Of a stretch of 40,474 nt of DNA, positions 9,770 to 17,249 are shown piece after piece. Made by a program: the position numbers and the translations under genes. The number at the start of each line of letters is the position of its first letter. Within the stretch, counting starts at the first letter, position 1. This DNA comes from Chloroflexota bacterium. Lineage in GTDB: Bacteria > Chloroflexota > Dormibacteria > Aeolococcales > Aeolococcaceae. The stretch lies in contig VBJV01000044.1 of assembly GCA_005879785.1 (NCBI GenBank), positions 1-40,474 of the forward strand. Direction: 5' to 3'. The notes beneath the pieces were generated by a model. That model worked only from the letters and a program-made list of their open reading frames with translations, was not told the origin of the DNA and did not search any database.

Positions 9770-11064
9770 GTGCGCAGCAGGGTAGCGCGCAGGCTCTCGC
9801 CTTCCACAGCCACCGCACGCACGCGGCTGAGCGACCCAGTGCGTAGCCCGGCGACCTCATCGGTCACCAGTTGGTGATAGGTCGACGCCACGCCGTGGGC
9901 CTCGGCTATGCCGACGCTGTCCCAGACGACCTCGTGCATCCGGCCGCACGCGCGGTCACGCGAGGCAGCCCCGGTGCGAGCCGCCGTCCGGCGCGCCTCG
10001 GCGCTGCGGCGCCGGGCGACAGCGTCGCTCACGGCATTGGAAAGCTCGTTTGCAGGTGTTCCGGGGCGCGGCGACCAGCGGAACACGTGGCAGCCGAGAA
10101 AACCGACGTCGTCGATGAGCGACACGGTCTGCTCATGGTCCTCGTCGGTCTCACCGGGGAACCCCACCATGACGTCGGTGGTGAACTCGGTGGCAGGGTC
10201 GGCGGCGCGAAGCGCCTGCACGACGCGCTGGTACTGCCGCCGGCGGTAGCCGCGGTGCATGGCGCGCAGGATCGCGTCGCTCCCGCTCTGCAGCGGCATG
10301 TGCCAGTGCGAACACAGCCGTGGGTGTGCGCTCAGGGCGATGAGCTTCGGAGTGACGTCATTGGCGTTGATGCTCGAGAGGCGGATGCGCGCTCCGTCGC
10401 CGACTTCGTGCAGGAGACGTTCCAGCAGCTCGGACAGCGATGCCCCGTTGTCGCGCCCGTAGGAACCCAGGTCCACGCCGCACAGCACCAGCTCTCCGTG
10501 CCCGGCTGCCACAGCATTGCGGGCACGGCCGATCACGACCTCCGGTGGCACGCTGCGGGATTCGCCGCGGGCTCGCCAGACGATGCAGTAGGTGCAGCGA
10601 TGGTTGCAGCCGTCCTGAACCTTGAGGAATGCCCGAGCGCGCAGCGGTGGCGCCCCGGCAGCCGCTCGCGCGGGCTTTGCAGCGAGCCCGATGACGTAGC
10701 CGGCGATCTCCGCCTTGTGCCGGTTGTCGAAGACCGCGTCGACCTCGCACGCGGCATCCGGCGAGGCCCCCTGACGCTGGGGTGGGTACAGCCGCGGGTT
10801 GGCGTCGACGCTGCACCCGGTCAGCACCAGATGCGCCTTCGGATCGGCGCGGCGCAAGCGACGCAGTCTCTGCCTCGTCGTGGCGTCGGCCTGCATCGTC
10901 ACGGTGCATGAGTTCAGCACGCGCACGTCCGCCGGCTCGTCGTCGGGCACGACGTCGCAGCCGGATGCGGCCAGCACGCCGGCGAGCTCGGCCATCTCCG
11001 CGTAGTTCACCTTGCATCCGAGGGAGGTGAGCGCCACACGAACCGGCGCGCTGTCGGAGCTCAT
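9766..11064 (-). CDS. mtaB: Radical SAM tRNA methylthiotransferase, MtaB-like
   Basis: SLGCKVNYAEMAELAG, VLNSCTVT, VQDGCNHRCTYCIVWRARGESRS (CxxxCxxC), MPLQSGSDAILRAMHRGY, DVMVGFPGETDEDH. ATGA overlaps with rsmE and the HIT gene. Confidence 0.9.
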   Translation of the reverse strand: MSSDSAPVRVALTSLGCKVNYAEMAELAGVLAASGCDVVPDDEPADVRVLNSCTVTMQADATTRQRLRRLRRADPKAHLVLTGCSVDANPRLYPPQRQGASPDAACEVDAVFDNRHKAEIAGYVIGLAAKPARAAAGAPPLRARAFLKVQDGCNHRCTYCIVWRARGESRSVPPEVVIGRARNAVAAGHGELVLCGVDLGSYGRDNGASLSELLERLLHEVGDGARIRLSSINANDVTPKLIALSAHPRLCSHWHMPLQSGSDAILRAMHRGYRRRQYQRVVQALRAADPATEFTTDVMVGFPGETDEDHEQTVSLIDDVGFLGCHVFRWSPRPGTPANELSNAVSDAVARRRSAEARRTAARTGAASRDRACGRMHEVVWDSVGIAEAHGVASTYHQLVTDEVAGLRTGSLSRVRAVAVEGESLRATLLRT

Positions 11065-11819
11065 GACGCCGGCGCCGCCGCCACGGCTGCGTCGAGGTCG
11101 CCGCTGTCGCAAAGCAGCAGCGTCACCGCGACGGCGCCCGCAAGCCATGCGGGAAACACCCGCGGGCCGAGGTGGCACTCCTCGGCTCCGGTATCGCGCA
11201 GGGCCTCGCGCTCCGCGGGGTCGAAGCCGCCCTCGGGACCGATGGCAACCGCAACCGGACGCGATGGCTCGGTTGTAACACGCGCCAGCGGGGCACTCTG
11301 CTGATCGACGACACAGGCGAGCACCCGCGCGTTGTGCGGGAGGCTCGACAGCGCTTCCGGCAGTGTCTGCACCACACGTACCTCCGGTGCTCGCGCGCGC
11401 CCGGCGAGCTGCGCCGACTCACGCGCGATGGTCCGCCAGCGCTCGAGACGGCTGCGCGCGCGCTCGGTGCTCGGTCGCGTGACACTCCGACGTGTCAGCA
11501 CCGGCATGATCGTGGCGGCGCCTGCCTCCACGAGCGCCTCGACTGCCGCGTCCATCTCTCGGGCGGGAACGGCTTGCAGCACTGTGATCGCGCGACTCGG
11601 CTCTCCGGTGGCCGGCCGGCTCCACGCGATACGGCCGGCGACCCTGGTCGGCGACACTGCGTCGACGCGCACGCCGTGCTCGATCTGTCCCGCCTCCACG
11701 ACGACCACCAGCTCGCCACGCTGGACGCGGAGGGCTCGAGACAGGTGCGCAGCGTCGGCGCCGAGGATGGACGCAGTGCCGTTGCTCACCTGGTGGCTGC
11801 CGATGAAGAACCGGGGCAT
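11061..11819 (-). CDS. rsmE: RsmE-like 16S rRNA m3U1498 methyltransferase (SPOUT fold) with atypical C-terminal motif
   Basis: MPRFFIGSHQVSNGTASILGADAAHLSRALRVQRGE, REMDAAVEALVEAGAATIMPVLTRRSV, VAIGPEGGFDPAEREAL, HLGPRV. Order rsmE-mtaB. Confidence 0.88.
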   Translation of the reverse strand: MPRFFIGSHQVSNGTASILGADAAHLSRALRVQRGELVVVVEAGQIEHGVRVDAVSPTRVAGRIAWSRPATGEPSRAITVLQAVPAREMDAAVEALVEAGAATIMPVLTRRSVTRPSTERARSRLERWRTIARESAQLAGRARAPEVRVVQTLPEALSSLPHNARVLACVVDQQSAPLARVTTEPSRPVAVAIGPEGGFDPAEREALRDTGAEECHLGPRVFPAWLAGAVAVTLLLCDSGDLDAAVAAAPAS

Positions 11820-11857
11820 CGCTGGCCATGGTGCCTGCAGGAGCCCGAGCAGGCAAC

Positions 11858-12688
11858 ATGGCCGCGATGGATTCCCAGCAGCTCACGGCGCGCACGGCGG
11901 ATGGCGGGACCCTGGCGATCTCGATTCACGGCAGCGGTCCGCCACTCCTGCTCATCCCGGGCCTCGGTGCCACTCGCGTCGTCTTCGACCCGATGCTCGA
12001 GCCCCTCGTCTCGCGAGGCAGGCGGGTGATCGTGTTCGACCCGCGAGGAACCGGCGAATCGGCTCCGGGTCGTGACCCGCTGAACATGGCGCTGCTCGCC
12101 GCTGACGCGACGGCTGTGCTCGACACGGCCGGCGTCGACGCCGCGGACGTGCTCGGCGCCTCCATGGGCGGGGTCGTCGCCCAGCATCTCGTGCTCGACC
12201 ACGCGTCGCGGGTGGGCAGCCTCGTTCTCGCCGCCACCGCGCCGGGAGGCTCGCGCGCGGTGCCCGCCGACCCCCGAGCCAGCGACGCTCTGCTCGGCAA
12301 GGGCGCGCGCACGCCGGAGGATGCGTACCGCCTGGCCTGCACGGTGCTGTACTCGCCGCAGTTCCAGCGCACGCACGTCGACTTCATCGAGGCGCAGGTT
12401 CGGCAACGTGCGGCGCGCCCGGTGCGCGCGACAGTGTTCACGGCGCAGCTCGCAGCGCTGCGCGCAGATGGCTCCAGTTTCGACCGTCTTGCCGGCGTGC
12501 GCACGCCGACTCTGATCACGCACGGCACCGCCGACGCGGTCACGCCGATCGAGAACGCTCGCTTGCTCGCCACGCGCATCCCGGCGGTGCGCACGCGGTG
12601 GTTCGACGGCTGCGGTCACCTCTTCTTTCACGAACGCCCCGACGAGTCGGCACGCGTGGTCGACGAGTTCCTGCGCGCTCCATCCTGA
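11858..12688 (+). CDS. Alpha/beta hydrolase
   Basis: LLLIPGLGATRVVFDPML, GASMGGVVAQHLVLDHASRVGSLVLAATAPG nucleophile elbow, LITHGTADAVTPIENARLLA, GCGHLFFHERPDE. Alternative starts 11828/11867. Confidence 0.88.
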   Translation: MAAMDSQQLTARTADGGTLAISIHGSGPPLLLIPGLGATRVVFDPMLEPLVSRGRRVIVFDPRGTGESAPGRDPLNMALLAADATAVLDTAGVDAADVLGASMGGVVAQHLVLDHASRVGSLVLAATAPGGSRAVPADPRASDALLGKGARTPEDAYRLACTVLYSPQFQRTHVDFIEAQVRQRAARPVRATVFTAQLAALRADGSSFDRLAGVRTPTLITHGTADAVTPIENARLLATRIPAVRTRWFDGCGHLFFHERPDESARVVDEFLRAPS

Positions 12689-12715
12689 ACCGCCGGCCCG
12701 AGCGCTGTCCGGCGC

Positions 12716-14344
12716 TCAGCCTTCGGTATCGCCGTTTGCCTCCGGGTCGACGGTCGCTTCCGGCGCCGCGTCCTCGTGCACGGCCTTCGCGCCGTTGGTG
12801 ACGCGCACGGGCGCGATCTGCGCCGGTGCGGTCGCGGTGGCGGTCGTCTCGCGGATCACCGTCACCTTGATCATTCCCGGGTACTGCATCTCTGCTTCGA
12901 TCTCACGGGCGATCTCCGCGCTCAGCGATGGCATCTGGCCATCCTTGACCTCCGACGCCTTCACGAAAACGCGCACCTCGCGGCCGGCCTGGAGCGGAAA
13001 GGCCCGCTCCACTCCCGTATGCCGGGTGGCGATGGTCTGCAGCTGCTCGAGGCGGGCCAGGTATGCAGCCAGGGTGTCACGGCGCGCCCCCGGGCGCGAT
13101 GCGGAGATGGCGTCGGCGCAGATGGTGAGCATGGCCAGGTCGGTGGCCGGCTCCTCATCGAAGTGGTGCGCTTTCACTGCGTGCACGATCGCCTGATCAA
13201 CACCGAGCACGCGCAGCAACTCGCCACCGATGATCGCGTGCACGCCCTCCACCTCGTGGTCCACCGCCTTGCCGACGTCGTGCAACATCCCCGCCTCGCG
13301 CGCGGCGGTCTGCTGCAAACCGAGCTCGGCGGCGAGCACGCCGCACAGGTAGCCGGTCTCCTGGCAGTGCAGGAGAGCGTTCTGCCCGTACGAGAAGCGG
13401 TAATGCAGCGTGCCCATCAGCTCAGCCAGCTCGGGGCGGCCGCCCATCTGCATCTGCCACAGCGCTCGCTCGCCGACGTCGACGACGCGACGTTGCGTGG
13501 TTCGCCGCGTGCGCATGAGCAGTGGCGGGACCTCCGCGGCCTGGATCTTTCTGTCGAGCACCTCCAGCGAGGCCTGGCGTGCGATCTCGCGGCCGATCGG
13601 ATCGACGGTGCGCAGCGTCGCCTGCGCCTTCTCCTGATCGACGCCGAGCTCGGCGCCGGTCTCCTGCGCGATCACCGACAGTGCGGTGAGCACGCGCTCG
13701 CGTGCATGCGCGTCGAGTGACTCCAGTGGTAGCGGCGCGACACGTGGCGCCATGTCGACGTTGCTGGCATCCTGACGCTCGATCGCCTGCACGATGTGTG
13801 TGGTCGCGGCAAGCGCGGGCTCCGCGCCGAGCGTGCTGGCGACGGTTCGCTCCACGCGCTCGCTGTGCTCGGCGATGAGCTCGGAGTCGAGGCGGTCGAT
13901 CACCATGGTCGATGCCTGCTCCGGATCGAGCGCGGCGATCCGCAACACCGTGGCAGCGATCTCCTCCCGCAACGATGCGACGGCGTCGCGCCGGCCCTCG
14001 ATCTCCTCGCGCCGCTTCTTGTAGGCGAAGCGACGCTCGTCGAAGGCTTGCCGGCGTTCGCGGAGATGGCGGTGGCGTTCGGCGATGACCGCTTCGCGAC
14101 TCTCGACTGCGGCGCGCCGCGCATTCAACTCTTCTATGGCGGCCTCTCTCGACAGCAGCGCGGCGGTTCGCGCCTCCGCCACCAGGTCGCCGGCTTGCGA
14201 GCTCGCCTCAGCGACTGTCAGCGGCGATGCCGCGCCGCTGCCCTGGATGCTGCGCCGGCTCGCCCTCGCGTAGACGACCGTGGCGATGCCGAGCGCAATC
14301 GCCGCGGCGGCGGCGACCATGGCGACGGCGGTCAGGGCGTTCAT
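12716..14344 (-). CDS. rny: RNase Y-like membrane-anchored HD-domain protein (KH region diverged)
   Basis: N-terminal TM segment, long coiled coil, YRFSYGQNALLHCQETGYLCGVLAAELG, AGMLHDVGKAVDHEVEG (HD), AHHFDEEP, ADAISASRPGARRDTLAAYLARLEQLQ, FPLQAGREVRVFVK. Confidence 0.85.
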   Translation of the reverse strand: MNALTAVAMVAAAAAIALGIATVVYARASRRSIQGSGAASPLTVAEASSQAGDLVAEARTAALLSREAAIEELNARRAAVESREAVIAERHRHLRERRQAFDERRFAYKKRREEIEGRRDAVASLREEIAATVLRIAALDPEQASTMVIDRLDSELIAEHSERVERTVASTLGAEPALAATTHIVQAIERQDASNVDMAPRVAPLPLESLDAHARERVLTALSVIAQETGAELGVDQEKAQATLRTVDPIGREIARQASLEVLDRKIQAAEVPPLLMRTRRTTQRRVVDVGERALWQMQMGGRPELAELMGTLHYRFSYGQNALLHCQETGYLCGVLAAELGLQQTAAREAGMLHDVGKAVDHEVEGVHAIIGGELLRVLGVDQAIVHAVKAHHFDEEPATDLAMLTICADAISASRPGARRDTLAAYLARLEQLQTIATRHTGVERAFPLQAGREVRVFVKASEVKDGQMPSLSAEIAREIEAEMQYPGMIKVTVIRETTATATAPAQIAPVRVTNGAKAVHEDAAPEATVDPEANGDTEG

Positions 14345-14365
14345 TCAGTGATCCCGGTCGGTGTC

Positions 14366-15280
14366 TCAGGCGCTGACGGGAAGGTCGAAAGGCTCACTCG
14401 ACTCGGACAGCAGGCTCTGCGCGAACAGGTTTGCAGCCGGTGGCAGTGTGCGACGTCGGTCCCAGCAGAGCGCCATCGTACGGGCGATGGGCGGGTCGCG
14501 CAGCGGAATGACGGCCACCCTGGTGCTCGGCGCCGGCAACGGCATCGGCAGGAGCGTCGAACCCAGCCCCGCTTCGACGAGGCCCTCGACGATCGAGAAG
14601 TCGTCGCCCTCGTAGGCGACCCGGGTGGCCAGACCCTGGGCTGCGAAAGCCTCGTCGATGATCTTGCGCAGCCCGCTTCGAGAGCGGGGGAGGATAAGCG
14701 GCTCGTCAGCCAGGTCCTCGAGCGTGCACGAGCTGCGCCCAACCAAGCGGTGGCCAGCGGGCACCACCACGGCGACACGTTCGCGGAACAAGGGGTGGAT
14801 GACCAGCTCGGGGTTGTTGGCGGGAGGCGGTCCGGCGATCCCGAGGTCGAAATCGCCGCCGGTCACGCCTGCGATCACCTCGGTGACCGTGCCCTCGACG
14901 AGGATGAACCGCACCGCGGGATGGGTCTTCAGGAAGCGGGCCAGCCGCTCCGGGAGCCAGCGCGCGCCCACGGTGTGCAGGAATCCGATATGCACCTGGC
15001 CTGTTTCGGCCGAGACGGCTCCGGCGGCGTCGGCGATCGCGTCGCGCATGTCGTTGAGCAGCCGCTCTGCCCGCCCGACCAGCCGGCGGCCGGCCTGGGT
15101 GAGCCGGATGCTGCGCCCGATGCGCTCGAAGAGCGGGACCCCGAACTCGGTCTCGAGCCGGACGATCTTGCGGGAGACTGTCGACTGATCGGCCCCCAGG
15201 ACATCGGCGGCGTGGCCCAGGTGCTCGAGCTTGGCGACCTCGAGGAACGTACGCAGCAGGTCGGCATTGATGCGGTCCAT
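14366..15280 (-). CDS. LysR family transcriptional regulator
   Basis: N-terminal wHTH INADLLRTFLEVAKLEHLGHAADVLGADQSTVSRKIVRLETEFGVPLFERIGRSIRLTQAGRRL; substrate-binding domain. Confidence 0.94.
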   Translation of the reverse strand: MDRINADLLRTFLEVAKLEHLGHAADVLGADQSTVSRKIVRLETEFGVPLFERIGRSIRLTQAGRRLVGRAERLLNDMRDAIADAAGAVSAETGQVHIGFLHTVGARWLPERLARFLKTHPAVRFILVEGTVTEVIAGVTGGDFDLGIAGPPPANNPELVIHPLFRERVAVVVPAGHRLVGRSSCTLEDLADEPLILPRSRSGLRKIIDEAFAAQGLATRVAYEGDDFSIVEGLVEAGLGSTLLPMPLPAPSTRVAVIPLRDPPIARTMALCWDRRRTLPPAANLFAQSLLSESSEPFDLPVSA

Positions 15281-15343
15281 GCATCAATCTCACCCGAAAC
15301 GTGCTGTTGATGTCAATGTCAACGACGGCTAGGCTAGGGCGCG

Positions 15344-15771
15344 GTGATCCGGCAACCCGTCGTCGATGCCCTCGAAAGCGTGGCGGATCCTGGGCTACTG
15401 ATCGAGAGCGCCACCCGCGAAGTTCATGATGCGCGCCGGCAGCACAGGCGGGAAATCGTCGAGCGCACTCGCCTGCGGCGGCTGGTCGAGCGCGTGGACG
15501 GTGCTATCGAACTTTGCGAGGAGACGCATCTGCAGGGCATCAAAGAGCGGTCCGCAAGACCGACGACGCAGAGGCGATGGCTGCGGTCGATGAGGCGCTC
15601 GAACGCCGTCAGATCAAGATCACCGAGGTGATGGACATCCTCTGGACGATCCAGGAGATCGTCTTCGACCTCATGCTGCCGTGGCGCACCCAGCTTCCCG
15701 AGGACGTCGAGCCCGAAGGCGACGACGTCTCCCTGGCCGGCTTCTGGCGCGAATTCAGACTGCATCCCTGA
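15344..15771 (+). pseudogene. Small helical protein split across two frames (frameshifted gene or sequence error)
   Basis: ORF 15344..15631 reads MIRQPVVDALESVADPGLLIESATREVHDAR...VDGAIELCEETHLQGIKERSA. ORF 15514..15771 reads ...AVRKTDDAEAMAAVDEALERRQIKITEVMDILWTIQEIVFDLMLPW...LHP*. They join across about 15541-15565. Confidence 0.45.
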
Positions 15772-15783
15772 GCGGTCCTACGT

Positions 15784-17187
15784 TCAGGCGGGGACGGCGA
15801 TCTCTGCGGGCGTTTCCTGCTGTCGCATTGGTGCGTATACGGGCTGGCGGTTGAGGCGGCGCCGCTGCATCTCGCGGCTCAGCATGCCTCTGGTTTCACG
15901 CAGGATCTGCTGCCGCGACAGCGCGTCGCCGCGCAGAGACAGTCTTGCGGCGGCGCCGAGCAGACGCGCCGGCGTGAGCACCGTCGATGGCCGCCTGCGG
16001 TGGTTGAAGACGTCCACTAGCTCAGTGATGCGTCCCTGCTCGTGCAGCCGCCCGGTCATCTCTGCGAAGACGAGTGGCACCGGGCCGCCCCTGCCCAGGT
16101 CCTGCGCGAACCAGTACTTCTCCGCCGCGTCCTCGTCGCGCCACCGCCACCACTGCTCGGTCTCCGCGTCGAGCGCGGCTTCACCACGGCCGAGCCCGGC
16201 GATGATCGCGGGGGCGAGCCTGTCGACCTGACGCAGCGCGTCACTGATTCCCTGCGCCGGTGCGGGATCCTTGAAATGACCCGCGTCGCCGACGAGCACC
16301 CAGCCTGGCCCTGCTGACTCCCTGAAGTAACCGGTGAATCCGAGCACGCTGAACAGCCGCCCGGTGCGCGGGTGGCCGGCGACGATGTCGGACACCACGC
16401 CGTCCCTGGCCACGTGCTCCTCGAACGTGCGCTCGGAGTCCGCTCTGAAGGCGGCAAGACGATGCACCGGTGCGAGGATGATCACCAGGAACAGCCCGCT
16501 GTCGGTGGGCGTGGCGATGACGAACTCCTCGTCCCATCGGTGCAGGTAGGCGGTCACCGGCGGCGTGATGGGCACACCGTCGTAATAGGCCCAGAACCCA
16601 GCGCGTTCGTTGGCCGTGATGTTGTAGGCGCGCGCGCCCGCCTGCCTGGCGACGAGCGAACCTCTGCCGTCGGCGCCGGCGACGAGCCGCGCTGTGACGT
16701 CAACCTCGCGACCCGTACTGTCGCGCACGCGAACGCCGCGGACGCGGCCGTTGCCGATCAGGCTCATCGCGCGTGTCCCGGTCCGCACCTCCACTCCCAC
16801 CTCCCTGGCGCGCTGCACCAGGATGGTGTCGAGCACCGGCCGGCGAACGCACATGGCACCCCCGACATCGCCGGGCCGAGTGGGCCACCGGCTGCGCACC
16901 ACCAGGTCGCCGATGCGGTTGTGGGCCTCGCTGATGATCGGCGCACCGGTGGACTTCAGGCGCTCCATCACACCCAGTCGCTGGAGTGAGAGCAACCCCT
17001 CGGCCTGGAAGAAATGTGTCGAGGGCGTATCGCTGGGGAACTCATCCTTGTCGATGAGTACGGTGCGCACGCCCGCGCGCGCCAGCTTGATCGCCAGGGG
17101 CGAGCCGGCGCATCGTGCCCCCACCACGGCGACGTCGAAATCCTCGCTCATCTCCGCCCTGTTCCCGCCGACTGAGACGGTGATCAT
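15784..17187 (-). CDS. FAD-dependent oxidoreductase (PHBH / geranylgeranyl reductase-like)
   Basis: DVAVVGARCAGSPLAIKLARAGVRTVLIDKDEFPSDTPSTHFF (Rossmann), VAGADGRGSLVARQ, GWVLVGDAGHFKDPAPAQGISDALRQ. Alternative start near 17151. Confidence 0.92.
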   Translation of the reverse strand: MITVSVGGNRAEMSEDFDVAVVGARCAGSPLAIKLARAGVRTVLIDKDEFPSDTPSTHFFQAEGLLSLQRLGVMERLKSTGAPIISEAHNRIGDLVVRSRWPTRPGDVGGAMCVRRPVLDTILVQRAREVGVEVRTGTRAMSLIGNGRVRGVRVRDSTGREVDVTARLVAGADGRGSLVARQAGARAYNITANERAGFWAYYDGVPITPPVTAYLHRWDEEFVIATPTDSGLFLVIILAPVHRLAAFRADSERTFEEHVARDGVVSDIVAGHPRTGRLFSVLGFTGYFRESAGPGWVLVGDAGHFKDPAPAQGISDALRQVDRLAPAIIAGLGRGEAALDAETEQWWRWRDEDAAEKYWFAQDLGRGGPVPLVFAEMTGRLHEQGRITELVDVFNHRRRPSTVLTPARLLGAAARLSLRGDALSRQQILRETRGMLSREMQRRRLNRQPVYAPMRQQETPAEIAVPA

Positions 17188-17249
17188 CCCTGATCGCCGC
17201 CGCTGCGGTCAACGCGCCGCGGCCTCCTGGCGCGGTGCGAATCGCCTCC

